A stretch of 33,551 bases of DNA from an uncultured Collinsella sp. (GTDB lineage Bacteria; Actinomycetota; Coriobacteriia; Coriobacteriales; Coriobacteriaceae): contig CALKBO010000031.1 of the NCBI GenBank assembly GCA_937989875.1, positions 1-33,551 of the forward strand, given 5' to 3'. The notes below the pieces were generated by a model that did no database searches, was not told where the DNA came from, and saw nothing but the letters and a program-made list of their open reading frames with translations. Position numbers and translations under genes: made by a program. This document shows positions 8,113 through 16,203 of the stretch, piece by piece. The first letter of the stretch is position 1; every line of letters starts with the position of its first letter.

Positions 8113-8793
8113 CTATTCGGGCCAAATAAATTGCGTGCGGCCGGCCTCGCCGCCATCGATCAGCAGACTCTGCCCGGTCATAAACCGGTTGGTCACGCCC
8201 ACAAAGTAGATCCACTCGGCGATCTCTTGGGCGGTGGCCCAGCGTTTAAGCGGCGTGAGCTCCATAATCTGGTTCCACAGGTGCTCGTCTTCCATCACGC
8301 AACGGTTGAGCGGCGTGATAACGCCGCCCGGGTCCACACTGTTGGCGATAGCCTGCGGTGCCAGACGGTTTGCAAGGTTCTTGGTGTAGGCGATAACGCC
8401 GCCCTTGCTGGCGGCATAGGCGGGAAACTCCGATCCCGTATGCCCGCTCGCCGACCCCACATTGACCACGGATCTAATCGCCGGCGCCGGCTTGGCGGCA
8501 AGCCCCTCCCCCACAAAGGCGTAGCGCTCGGTCACGTTGATGGTGCCACTCAGGTTGGCGGCGATGTCGTCGGCCGAATCCTGCGCACCGGCAACGTTCA
8601 CGATCACCTGGGGTTCAAGGTCGCCTGGAAACGAGCCCGGCTCGCGGACATCAACGATCAGATGGCGGTAGCGCTCGTGTTCGACCGCCGCCGGCAGCAG
8701 ATCAAAGCCCACAACCTCGTGGCCCTCGTCCAAAAAGCGCTGCACGCATGCGGCTCCGATACCGCCCGAAGCGCCCGTGATCAAAACCCGCAT
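8113..8793 (-). CDS. Short-chain dehydrogenase/reductase (SDR)
   Basis: The 226-residue protein is a classical SDR. It has the nucleotide-binding TGASGGIG (6-13), Asp31 at the end of the second strand (which favours NAD over NADP), NVAG (66-69), a Ser near 114 and the catalytic Tyr126-x3-Lys130. PGGVITPLN follows, where many SDRs have PG...T. ATG 8793 sits nine bases after the stop of the upstream transporter gene, and its AAGGAG overlaps that stop, so the two genes form one operon. If the leader upstream is a preQ1 riboswitch, this enzyme belongs to a queuosine-precursor regulon; no such role is known to me. The substrate is otherwise unknown. Confidence 0.9.
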   Translation of the reverse strand: MRVLITGASGGIGAACVQRFLDEGHEVVGFDLLPAAVEHERYRHLIVDVREPGSFPGDLEPQVIVNVAGAQDSADDIAANLSGTINVTERYAFVGEGLAAKPAPAIRSVVNVGSASGHTGSEFPAYAASKGGVIAYTKNLANRLAPQAIANSVDPGGVITPLNRCVMEDEHLWNQIMELTPLKRWATAQEIAEWIYFVGVTNRFMTGQSLLIDGGEAGRTQFIWPE

Positions 8794-8802
8794 ACTTGCT
8801 CC

Positions 8803-9525
8803 TTAGGCGGTTGCGTGGCGCTCGAGGTACTCGGAGCCCACATTCTCGCGCTCCCAGCCGCGCACGACCTTGTAGCCCACGGGGCTCAGGAAGACCTCGC
8901 ACAGCAGCTCGGCAACAGCGCCCGTCAGCGAGCACATAAGGACCTGCACCCAGGTCCAACCAAAGAACGTGTGGCTCACCACGATGGCAAAGACCAGGTT
9001 GTCGATAAACTGGCCAACACCCGTGGACACATAGGAGCGGAAGGCGAAGCTCGCAAAGTTATTCTTTTTGAGCATGCGGCCGAGCGACTGGTTGAGCGTA
9101 GAGTTAACCACGGCAGAAACGAGCATTGCCAGCGAAGAGCCCAGCACCACGTACCAGGTGCCGCCGATGGTGGCGTTAAGAGCGGTGTTGACCTCGATCA
9201 TGCCCGTGTCGTAGTAAGCGCCCCACATGCCGGGCGTGAGCGAGCATGCCCAAAAGCACAGGCTCACGGCCAGGTTGACCAGCAGCGCGAGGATAGAGAT
9301 TTTGATGGATGCCTTGGCACCAAAGCGCTTGCAGATCATGTCCTGGCACAAAAACGAGACCCAGCTCACCACAAAGCCACAGTCGAGCGCCAGATACGGC
9401 AGGCTGATAAGCTCTTTGTTGGCCAGCAGGTTCATCATGATGACGCTCACGAAAAACAGCGAAACCGTTGCCGCGGGAATGCTCCGCAACAGGACCTTGT
9501 AGTCCTCCATGACCTTCTTGATCAT
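8803..9525 (-). CDS. VUT family (YhhQ-like) queuosine precursor transporter
   Basis: The 240-residue membrane protein matches the VUT family (Pfam Vut_1, formerly DUF165), whose member YhhQ takes up the queuosine precursors preQ0 and preQ1. It has about six helices. Family-like features are the Asp/Cys-rich LALDCGFVVSWVSFLCQDMI (44-63, where YhhQ proteins have an early acidic motif) and the later VGQFIDNLVFAIV (about 171-183), which resembles the Q-x-x-D-x-x-x-F pattern of the family. ATG 9525 is preceded by AAAGGAG. The start of the transcript and a preQ1-I-like leader lie just upstream, which supports the substrate call. It is followed by the SDR gene in the same operon. Confidence 0.87.
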   Translation of the reverse strand: MIKKVMEDYKVLLRSIPAATVSLFFVSVIMMNLLANKELISLPYLALDCGFVVSWVSFLCQDMICKRFGAKASIKISILALLVNLAVSLCFWACSLTPGMWGAYYDTGMIEVNTALNATIGGTWYVVLGSSLAMLVSAVVNSTLNQSLGRMLKKNNFASFAFRSYVSTGVGQFIDNLVFAIVVSHTFFGWTWVQVLMCSLTGAVAELLCEVFLSPVGYKVVRGWERENVGSEYLERHATA

Positions 9526-9538
9526 TATGTACTCCTTT

Positions 9539-9581
9539 GGTTTTAGGTTTAACGAGCAGGATATCGGACCCGAACTGCTCG
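9539..9581 (-). promoter_or_regulatory. Candidate preQ1-I riboswitch upstream of the VUT transporter gene
   Basis: Read on the minus strand, CGAGCAG (9581-9575) pairs perfectly with CTGCTCG (9559-9553) to give P1. The 15-base loop starts TTC and then GGGT (9571-9568). After P1 comes the A-rich linker TTAAA (9552-9548) and then CCT (9547-9545), which can pair with the loop GGG as the H-type pseudoknot. This order is the preQ1-I fold. The AAAGGAG ribosome site begins seven bases further on (9538), so binding could block translation. The fold and gene context are seen; ligand binding is inferred. Confidence 0.6.
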
Positions 9582-9610
9582 GACGCCCCGGTCTTGAGAC
9601 GACGGTGGGT

Positions 9611-9639
9611 ATAATAGCCGCTCACACGGCATAAGGCAA
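9611..9639 (-). promoter_or_regulatory. Promoter of the VUT-SDR operon
   Basis: On the minus strand TTGCCT (9639-9634) and TATTAT (9616-9611) are separated by exactly 17 bases. A start near 9604 would give a leader of about 80 bases that contains the whole riboswitch-like structure. Confidence 0.6.
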
Positions 9640-9644
9640 GCAAA

Positions 9645-9676
9645 CGGCGCGGCAGCCCCGCAGGGCCACCGCGCCG
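9645..9676 (-). terminator. Terminator of prfC
   Basis: CGGCGCGG (9645-9652) and CCGCGCCG (9669-9676) pair perfectly, with a further GCCC/GGGC pairing inside. On the minus strand the stem is followed by TTTG. It lies six bases past the prfC stop and directly before the VUT promoter. Confidence 0.75.
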
Positions 9677-9681
9677 ATGCG

Positions 9682-11295
9682 TTAAAAGGCCACGTTGCCA
9701 AACTCCGACAGGATAAGGTCGGGGTTGTGGTCGGTTGCCCAATCCACGTTCCACGGGCTCGTGAACAGCAGCAGCTTGCCGCCGCGCATGTCCTCGACGC
9801 GCAGTGTGTCGCGCGTGAGCGAAAGGCCCGGGATATCGATGGTGTCGGGGTCGTTTTGGATCCAGCGGATGTCCGTATAGGGCAGTGGCTGGCGACGAAC
9901 CTCAACACGGTACTCGGCCTTGAGGCGGCGCTCGAGCACCTCAAACTGCAGCACGCCGACCACGCCCACGATGACGCTCTCCATGCCAGCACCCAGCTCG
10001 CGGAAGATCTGGATGGCACCCTCTTGGGCAAGCTCCTCCATACCCTTGACGAACTGCTTGCGCTTGAGCGTGTCGACCTGCGTAATGCGAGCGAACATCT
10101 CGGGGGCAAACGTCGGGATCTGCGGATACTGTACGTGGCGCTTGCCGGAGCACACGGTGTCGCCGATGCTAAAGATACCCGGATCGAACAGGCCCACGAT
10201 ATCGCCCGCGTACGCCTCGTCCACAATGGCGCGGTCATCGGCCATCATCGACGTGCCCGTAGCAAGCTTAAGCTTGCGGTTGCCCTGCACGTGGAAGGCG
10301 TCCATGCCGCGCTCGAACTTACCCGAGCAAATGCGCACAAAGGCGATGCGGTCGCGGTGGTTCTTGTCCATGTTGGCCTGGATCTTAAACACAAAGCCGC
10401 TAAAGTCGTCGCGGCAGGGATCGACCGGTTCGCTGCTGAGCGTATCGGTATAGGCGCGCGGCGTCGGGGCCAGGCGCAGGAACTCCTTGAGGAAGGGCTC
10501 CACGCCAAAGTTGGTGAGCGCCGAGCCAAAGAACGCCGGACTCAGCTTGCCGCAGGCCACGGCATCCAAGTCGAGCTCGTCGCCGGCGCCATCGAGCAGC
10601 TCGATGTCGTCCATCAGGTTCTTATGGTTCTCCTCGCCGATAAGCTCGTCCATGGAAGGATCGCCCAGCTCGGCCTCGACCTCGGCGACCTTCTTGGTAG
10701 CGTTGGCGTGGCCGTCGCCCTCAAAGGCGATAACGCGACGGGTCTGACGATCGAACACGCCGCGGAAGTTGCGGCCGCTGCCGATCGGCCAGTTCATGGG
10801 ATACGTATTGATACCCAGGACGTTCTCGATCTCTTCCATGAGCTCAAACGGATCGCGAGCCTCGTGGTCGAGCTTGTTCACAAAGGTGAAGATGGGAATG
10901 TGGCGCAGCGTACAAACCTTAAAGAGCTTTTTGGTCTGGGCCTCGACACCCTTGGCGCCGTCGATGACCATGACCGCGGCGTCGGCGGCCATAAGGGTAC
11001 GGTAGGTATCCTCCGAGAAGTCCTGGTGGCCGGGGGTATCGAGGATGTTGACGCAGGCGCCGTTGTAGGTGAACTGCAGCACCGAGGAGGTGACGGAAAT
11101 ACCGCGCTCCTTCTCGATGTCCATCCAGTCCGAGACGGCATGCTTGGCCGAGCTCTTGCCCTTGACCGAGCCGGCGGTCTGAATGCTGCCGGTATAGAGC
11201 AGCAGCTTCTCGGTAAGTGTGGTCTTACCGGCGTCCGGGTGGCTGATGATCGCGAATGTGCGGCGCGACGAGATTTCATCCGACAGGCTTGCCAT
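9682..11295 (-). CDS. prfC: Peptide chain release factor 3 (GTPase)
   Basis: RF3 is the GTPase that frees RF1 and RF2 from the ribosome after termination. The 537-residue protein has the GTPase motifs in order: G1 SHPDAGKTT (18-26), G2 in the EKERGISVTSS segment, G3 DTPGHQDFSEDTYRT and G4 NKLDHEARDP, followed by the RF3-specific domains with QFEVLERRLKAEY near the C-terminus. The DHEARDPFELM and NWPIGSG segments separate it from EF-G. The start is ATG 11295, preceded by AAAGGA at good spacing; an in-frame ATG at 11322 has no ribosome site. E. coli RF3 has 529 residues. Confidence 0.96.
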   Translation of the reverse strand: MASLSDEISSRRTFAIISHPDAGKTTLTEKLLLYTGSIQTAGSVKGKSSAKHAVSDWMDIEKERGISVTSSVLQFTYNGACVNILDTPGHQDFSEDTYRTLMAADAAVMVIDGAKGVEAQTKKLFKVCTLRHIPIFTFVNKLDHEARDPFELMEEIENVLGINTYPMNWPIGSGRNFRGVFDRQTRRVIAFEGDGHANATKKVAEVEAELGDPSMDELIGEENHKNLMDDIELLDGAGDELDLDAVACGKLSPAFFGSALTNFGVEPFLKEFLRLAPTPRAYTDTLSSEPVDPCRDDFSGFVFKIQANMDKNHRDRIAFVRICSGKFERGMDAFHVQGNRKLKLATGTSMMADDRAIVDEAYAGDIVGLFDPGIFSIGDTVCSGKRHVQYPQIPTFAPEMFARITQVDTLKRKQFVKGMEELAQEGAIQIFRELGAGMESVIVGVVGVLQFEVLERRLKAEYRVEVRRQPLPYTDIRWIQNDPDTIDIPGLSLTRDTLRVEDMRGGKLLLFTSPWNVDWATDHNPDLILSEFGNVAF

Positions 11296-11432
11296 GCGGA
11301 TCCTTTCTTGCATTGAGTGCATTACGTCGTTGTAACCGCACTATTGTAGCCGCGAAATCCCGCTCTAGGGCGCCTATCAGGACAAATTCATCAGTTGGGG
11401 CCTGGGTAGCCGGCCCAATCCGCATTTGCCTC

Positions 11433-11483
11433 TTGCAGAACTGTGCATAGTGTGTATATACTGTGCTTACCGGTTATATACAC
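11433..11483 (+). promoter_or_regulatory. Promoter and palindromic operator of the GntR-ABC operon
   Basis: TTGCAG (11433-11438) and TATACT (11457-11462) are 18 bases apart; TATATA at 11455 with 16 bases is an alternative -10. GTGTATATA (11452-11460) and TATATACAC (11475-11483) form a perfect 9-bp inverted repeat over the -10 and the start of transcription. This is where a repressor would block the promoter, and the first gene downstream is a GntR repressor. Self-repression is inferred. Confidence 0.6.
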
Positions 11484-11510
11484 GTGTAGCCCATCAGCTA
11501 AGGAGCCGCT

Positions 11511-11891
11511 GTGGACATCATCCTATCCAATTCGAGCGATAAGCCCATCTACGAGCAAATAACCTCGCAGGTCAAAGCTCAGATTTTATCGGGCACGCTC
11601 GCTGCGGGAGCCAAACTCCCCAGCATCCGTGTACTCGCGAGCGATCTTGGCGTGAGCGTCATCACCACCAAGCGCGCCTACGCCGACCTGGAGCAGCTCG
11701 GGTTTATCTGCACCGTGCAGGGCAAGGGCTGTTTTGTCGCCGAGGGCAACCAGGAGCTTTTGCGCGAAAACCAGCTCTGCCATATCGAAGAGCTACTTGC
11801 GAAAGCGGCGAGCCAAGCCGAAACCCTGGGCGTCACGCGCGACAAACTGCACGAAATGCTCGACCTGATGGCCCCCGAAACCATGCAGTAG
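11511..11891 (+). CDS. GntR family regulator, YtrA subfamily
   Basis: At 126 residues this is a short GntR protein: a winged helix-turn-helix (about 10-75) plus a small helical C-terminus, the plan of the YtrA subfamily that usually represses its own ABC transporter operon. The DNA-binding part contains GAKLPSIRVLASDLGVSVIT (about 31-50) and the wing GKGCFVAE. The start is GTG 11511 behind AAGGAG. An inverted repeat overlaps the promoter just upstream, and an ABC ATPase and permease follow, which is the standard YtrA context. The effector is unknown. Confidence 0.92.
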   Translation: MDIILSNSSDKPIYEQITSQVKAQILSGTLAAGAKLPSIRVLASDLGVSVITTKRAYADLEQLGFICTVQGKGCFVAEGNQELLRENQLCHIEELLAKAASQAETLGVTRDKLHEMLDLMAPETMQ

Positions 11892-11914
11892 CCATCTGCA
11901 AGAAAGGCTATACC

Positions 11915-12795
11915 ATGCAAAACTTGCTAGAACTCAAAGGCATCTCACGCACTGTAAGCGACCGCTTTTCGCTGCGCGCGTCACGCTTGCCGTGGAGCCC
12001 GGCCAGATCGTCGGCTTTGTTGGTGCCAACGGTGCCGGCAAAACAACGACGATTCGAGCTGCTCTCGGGCTTATCAAGCTCGATGCCGGCGAAGTGCACC
12101 TGTTTGGGCAGCGCTGTGGCGCCGACGCGCCCGATGAGTCGCAACGCCATCTACGCTCTCGCATCGGCCTCGTGCTGGACACATGCCCCTTCCCCTCCAC
12201 GCTCAAGGTCGGCCAGATCGAGGCGCTCGTAGGCCCGGCGTACCCCACGTGGGACCGTGAAACGTTCGCCGGATTCATCAACCGATTTGGCCTCGATCCC
12301 AAGACAAAGGTCAAGGACCTCTCCCGCGGCATGGGTATGAAGCTGCAGCTCGCCTGCGCGCTCAGCCACAATGCCAAGCTGCTCGTTTTGGACGAAGCCA
12401 CCGCGGGCCTCGATCCCATGGCACGCGAGGAACTGCTCGATGAGCTGCTCGCCTTTGTCGCCGACGGCCAGCGCAGCGTGCTGCTCTCGAGCCACATTAC
12501 GTCTGATCTCGATCGTGCTGCCGACCGCGTCATCTGCATCGATAACGGCTCGATTGTGTTTGACCTGCCGCGCGAGGAAATTACCGACCGCGCCGGCATC
12601 GCCCACTGCACTCAGGCACAGGCCGCCGAGCTTATGGCTTGCGTCGAAGGCGCCCGCGCCGCCCACCACGCCTATAGCGTGGACGTGCTCGTGCCCAACC
12701 GTCGCGAAACGCTCGAGGCCTTTCCCGAGATTCCCTGTGATCGGGCAACCATTGATGACTATCTGCGCCTCATGCTGAAAGGGGCTTTGAAATGA
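11915..12795 (+). pseudogene. ABC transporter ATP-binding protein, frameshifted near the N-terminus
   Basis: The ATPase would power the permease encoded next. Translation from ATG 11915 (good AAAGG site, 23 bases after the GntR stop) gives a normal ABC start, MQNLLELKGISRTVSDRFSL, then goes out of frame. The next frame supplies the expected continuation VTLAVEPGQIVGFVG from 11980. One base appears to be missing in the run GCGCGCG at 11974-11980. The rest is intact: Walker A GANGAGKTT, signature LSRGMGMKLQLA (an LSxG variant), Walker B LLVLDEATAGLDP and H-loop SSHI. A GTG at 11992 could start a product lacking the first ~27 residues, including the A-loop. The stop overlaps the permease start (ATGA). 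This is either a mutation or a sequence error. Confidence 0.85.
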
Positions 12796-13490
12796 AACGC
12801 GCCATTATGTCCGAGCTTGCCATCGTTCGCACGCTCGTCCCGAGCATCGCAGGTGTCGGCCTGTTCATATTCGTCGTATTGACCCTTGCCAACGCGACAG
12901 ACGGCGATTCCGGCATGAGCGCCGGCGCCTGCGCGGTCAGCGCCATGTCGCCCATCATAATCATGAACTCACTGGCTGGCTACGATAACCAAAACGGCTG
13001 GGAGCGCTATCGGGCAACGCTGCCGTTCTCGCGCAAAGACATCATCTGCGCACGCTACCTGTGCATTATTGCTTTCTCGGCCGTCATGGCATGCGCCGCC
13101 GTGCTTTTGAACATCATCGCCCTTCCGTTCTTCAACAGCGCGGGCGTGGCCTCGACAGGACAAACCATCTTTGAGATCGCAATTGCCTCGGCAGCATCGA
13201 TGCTCATCTCCCTCATGATGGTGTTCTTGGCACAGCCGCTGTTCTTCCGATTTGGACACATGGAGGCACTGCGCCTATCCGTTGGCCTGTTTGCCCTACT
13301 CGGATGCCTTACCATGGCAGCGCTGAGCTCCTCCAACCCCATCAGCAACTGGCTTATGTCGATTGCCGGGGCGAATCCCGATCCTGCCGTCCTTGGCTGT
13401 CTGTGTGCAGGAATTGCCGTACTGGCGCTCGCACTATGCGCAATCAGTTGCACCGTCAGCACCAAGGTTTATCGAGTACGCGATCTGTAG
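12792..13490 (+). CDS. ABC-2 type transporter permease
   Basis: This 232-residue membrane protein has about six helices and the layout of ABC-2 permeases that pair with YtrB-like ATPases. A conserved cytoplasmic segment, NSLAGYDNQNGWERYRATLP (about 59-78), followed by FSRKDIICARY, is typical of this permease group. The ATG overlaps the ATPase stop by four bases (ATGA), so translation is coupled and the two work together. The cargo is unknown; related systems act in export or in resistance to membrane-active peptides. The gene itself is intact although the ATPase frame upstream is broken. Confidence 0.85.
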   Translation: MKRAIMSELAIVRTLVPSIAGVGLFIFVVLTLANATDGDSGMSAGACAVSAMSPIIIMNSLAGYDNQNGWERYRATLPFSRKDIICARYLCIIAFSAVMACAAVLLNIIALPFFNSAGVASTGQTIFEIAIASAASMLISLMMVFLAQPLFFRFGHMEALRLSVGLFALLGCLTMAALSSSNPISNWLMSIAGANPDPAVLGCLCAGIAVLALALCAISCTVSTKVYRVRDL

Positions 13491-13580
13491 CCACACGAGT
13501 CTCAATCCGCGAAGGACGCGATCGCCGCCCCTCCCCGCAAATCCGTGGCAAAGGGCATGTCCCCGGCGTGCGCCACTGTA

Positions 13581-14885
13581 CTACTTGCGCAGCGGCTTGG
13601 GCAGTGGAATGCCGGCGGCGATGACGGCCGCGATGATCATGCAGACGATACCCTTGAGTGGGAAGCACATGAGCAGCAGGCCCACGACCATGACCGGCTG
13701 ACGCATGACCGCACCCATCGTCGATGCCGTGCAGACGGCGACGCAAAAGACCGGATCTGCGCCGGTGAGGATGGCAAGGCCATAGCCCAGGCTTACGCCC
13801 GAGAAGATAACCGGGAAGAAGTGACCGCCGCGCCAACCAAGGTTGATGAGGGCGGGCGTCAGCATGGCCTTAACAAGACCGGTCGCGATAAGCACGCCAG
13901 CGGGAATGGTCAGATAGGTTTCCATGAGCACGTCGGCCTGGGTCTCGCCGGCAAACATGGTATAGGGCAGGACCGTGCCACAGATGGCGAGCGCCAGACC
14001 GGCTAGCATGGCCTTGACGACAGGACGCTCCCCTATTGCATGGGACAGCGCTTCGCTTGCGTGCTCAGAGACAAAGTACAGCCAGCCGCAAACGGTGCCA
14101 ACCAACGCCAGCGGAATGAGCCAGGTAAGCTCCAGGTTACCCACCACGGCGGCCTCGAACCTCGGCATACCCATGCCGCCGCCCATGAGCTGGCCGAGCA
14201 GCAGGTAGGTGCCCAGGCCGCCGGCAATCGCAATACCGTAGACCACCGTCTTTTGCGCCTTGGGCAGCTTGATGGTGATCTCGCCGGACATGGACTCATC
14301 GTCGGCGTCTTCGCCCTGGCCGTCGGCGCTACCGGCAAGCGGCGCCACAAAGCCAAAGACGGGCGCGGTAAAGAGCGCCGTCAGGGCAGCCTGGGTACCC
14401 AGCAGCGTGAGCTCCCTAAACTCGGCGCCAAAGCGACGCATGCGGTCGCCGACCCAGCTGCACAGACCGGCGATAACGCCGGTCAGGCCGGCCTCCGGTC
14501 CAATGCTTCCGCCAAACAGCAGCGGCAGCAACGCCGCGAGCGAAAGCTTGCCCAGGTTGTCGTACGGGTAGCGCCCGTCTTGCTTAACCTTAGCCATCAC
14601 CTGGTTGAGGTCATCGGTCTTGGTGCCTGTCATCTTCTCGTACAGACCGATTAACAGACCGCCCAGCAAGCAGACAAAAAATGGGTACGGCAGAAAGCCA
14701 AACGGGCCACTGGCAAGCTCGGGCGAAGCGACGCCCAGCGCGTGCGGAATCTCGGTCCATAGATAGTCGATGCCGTGCTCCATCGCGAAAAAGAACAGCC
14801 AGACCGCGGCACCTGCGAACGCACCGGTCACGGCAACGCTAACTAAAAACAGCGCGCGGTTTGTGGGTTTGGCAAGGTTATCCAT
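13581..14885 (-). CDS. ClC family chloride channel/transporter, YfeO-like
   Basis: The 434-residue membrane protein belongs to the voltage-gated chloride channel family. In place of the usual GREGP filter motif it has GGSIGPEAGLTG (125-136, Glu131), as in the YfeO branch, and later GWRGGHFFPVIFSG (about 358-371), matching the GxFxP anion-binding motif. A short acidic loop rich in Asp/Glu separates the halves. ATG 14885 follows GGGAGG. It has no C-terminal CBS domains. Whether it acts as channel or exchanger and for which anion (chloride or fluoride) cannot be settled from sequence. The gap from 14886 to 15010 holds a TACAAT hexamer that could serve its promoter. Confidence 0.85.
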   Translation of the reverse strand: MDNLAKPTNRALFLVSVAVTGAFAGAAVWLFFFAMEHGIDYLWTEIPHALGVASPELASGPFGFLPYPFFVCLLGGLLIGLYEKMTGTKTDDLNQVMAKVKQDGRYPYDNLGKLSLAALLPLLFGGSIGPEAGLTGVIAGLCSWVGDRMRRFGAEFRELTLLGTQAALTALFTAPVFGFVAPLAGSADGQGEDADDESMSGEITIKLPKAQKTVVYGIAIAGGLGTYLLLGQLMGGGMGMPRFEAAVVGNLELTWLIPLALVGTVCGWLYFVSEHASEALSHAIGERPVVKAMLAGLALAICGTVLPYTMFAGETQADVLMETYLTIPAGVLIATGLVKAMLTPALINLGWRGGHFFPVIFSGVSLGYGLAILTGADPVFCVAVCTASTMGAVMRQPVMVVGLLLMCFPLKGIVCMIIAAVIAAGIPLPKPLRK

Positions 14886-15010
14886 CGGGTCCTCCCGCGG
14901 TCAAAGTCGACATAGTTACGTTTTATTGTAGAGCGAGCGTTGCCCGAACGAGCCAACCGTCTGCGCCGCAAACGGCACCATTGGGAGCCATTGTGGGGCA
15001 GGTTCAAGAC

Positions 15011-15544
15011 TTATCCGTTGATAATCGAGGCAATCTCGCGCAAATCGTCGGCAAAGTAAATGCCGTGCTGGCGCTGCGGGCTCGATAAACCCTTATCGAT
15101 CATGTGCCCGAGCAGCGCCTTGAGGTCGTTGTAGTAACCGTCCAGGTTATACAGGATGCACGGAGCACTCAGGTGCCCCAACGACACAGCGGACATGACC
15201 TCGGCAATCTCCTCGAGCGTGCCCGTCCCACCGGGAAAGGCGATGAACGCATCGCCGAGCTCAATCATCTTGGCCTTGCGCTCGGCCATATCACTCGTCA
15301 CGATAAGGTCGTCGATGCCGTCGTGCTGAAACTCGGCCTCGATAAAAAAGCTCGGCTCCACACCCGTCACGTGTCCGCCAGCATCGAGCACGCTATCAGC
15401 GAGCGCACCCATCAGGCCCGATTTGGACCCGCCGTATACCAGCGCGTGTCCATTGGCGCCAATCCAGTTGCCCAGCTCCTGCACCGCGGGCAGAAATGCC
15501 GGGTCATTGCCAGTGTTGGCACCCAGGTACACGGTGATGTTCAT
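15011..15544 (-). CDS. LOG family protein (TIGR00730), nucleotide 5'-monophosphate phosphoribohydrolase
   Basis: Members of this Rossmann-like family split adenosine or cytokinin ribotides into base and ribose 5-phosphate. The 177-residue protein shows the two family motifs: GGSKSGLMG (38-46) and PGGTGTLEE (104-112), with SDMAERK (84-90) carrying the conserved Arg and Lys. ATG 15544 is chosen because AGGGGG lies seven bases upstream; an ATG at 15559 lies before this ribosome site. The potassium-channel gene is 35 bases upstream on the same strand, so they probably share an operon. In bacteria other than plant symbionts and mycobacteria the physiological substrate is often unknown. Confidence 0.9.
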   Translation of the reverse strand: MNITVYLGANTGNDPAFLPAVQELGNWIGANGHALVYGGSKSGLMGALADSVLDAGGHVTGVEPSFFIEAEFQHDGIDDLIVTSDMAERKAKMIELGDAFIAFPGGTGTLEEIAEVMSAVSLGHLSAPCILYNLDGYYNDLKALLGHMIDKGLSSPQRQHGIYFADDLREIASIING

Positions 15545-15579
15545 ATTTGTCCCCCTCATCGTGACGCGCGGCGCCCGCT

Positions 15580-16005
15580 CTAGCGTTGGCGACGCCGATA
15601 TTCGCGCACGCGGCGCGAAAGATCGGCAAGCTCGTCGCGATCGAGCTCTTCCAAATGCTCAAGATCGTCCATAAAGCGCGCCATGGTGTCCTTTTGGCGC
15701 ATCTTGATGAGCGTATTGCAGTAGTTCACCGCCACGCCCGTGAGCATGGCGATGTAGAAGATGCTGATAACGCTCAAGACGACGGTAATAGCGCGGGCAA
15801 CCGGTGTTTCGGCCGGAATGTCGCCAAAGCCGATGGTCGAGACTGTCTCAAAGCTAAACCAAAGTCCATCGCCAAAGGTGAGGGTCGTGGGCTCGGACAG
15901 CCAGACAGCTGTCGAGCACAGCAAGTAAAAGATAAGAAACAGGCCCGTGATGCGCGCAAAGCCAGCCTGTCGCAGCACATCGGCAAGCGTCCTCAACTTG
16001 TTCAT
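15580..16005 (-). CDS. Two-helix potassium channel protein
   Basis: The 141-residue protein has one helix (about 19-36), a pore loop with the selectivity filter TIGFGD (57-62), a second helix (about 69-92) and a charged C-terminal tail that may form a coiled coil. It is the minimal Ion_trans_2 potassium channel plan, which works as a tetramer. There is no RCK/TrkA-N domain, so gating is not evident. ATG 16005 is chosen because AAAAGGGG precedes it; the open frame reaches 16056 without another ribosome site. The LOG-family gene follows 35 bases downstream. Confidence 0.88.
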   Translation of the reverse strand: MNKLRTLADVLRQAGFARITGLFLIFYLLCSTAVWLSEPTTLTFGDGLWFSFETVSTIGFGDIPAETPVARAITVVLSVISIFYIAMLTGVAVNYCNTLIKMRQKDTMARFMDDLEHLEELDRDELADLSRRVREYRRRQR

Positions 16006-16059
16006 CGCGACCCCTTTTCCCAGACGCCCAATCACGTTCGCTCGGTATTGTCCCACAAC

Positions 16060-16092
16060 CGACAGTTAGGGACGTTCCTTTTGTGCCGGCAG
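16060..16092 (-). repeat. Dispersed intergenic repeat, copy 2
   Basis: On the minus strand this matches 3808-3840 at 30 of 33 positions. Next to it at 16096-16106 is the small palindrome GGGACTGTCCC. It lies between the divergent potassium-channel and histidine-kinase genes, so it is not simply a terminator between convergent genes. Confidence 0.75.
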
Positions 16093-16203
16093 AAAGGGAC
16101 TGTCCCCAACTGCCGGGCGGAACCGTTTAGCGGTGCTGCTGCCGGCTGGGCAGGCTGAGCTGGTATCCTTATGCGGTAATGTCTCGATTCGTTAGGATTG
16201 CAT

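Noticed and set aside
7654..9546. 630-codon plus-strand open frame
   Set aside because: It runs over the end of ung and antisense to the SDR and VUT genes, is rich in His/Arg/Gln typical of GC-rich shadow frames, and shows no ribosome site or domain.
9727..11316. 529-codon plus-strand open frame opposite prfC
   Set aside because: It is the antisense shadow of a clearly conserved RF3 gene; no domain recognised.
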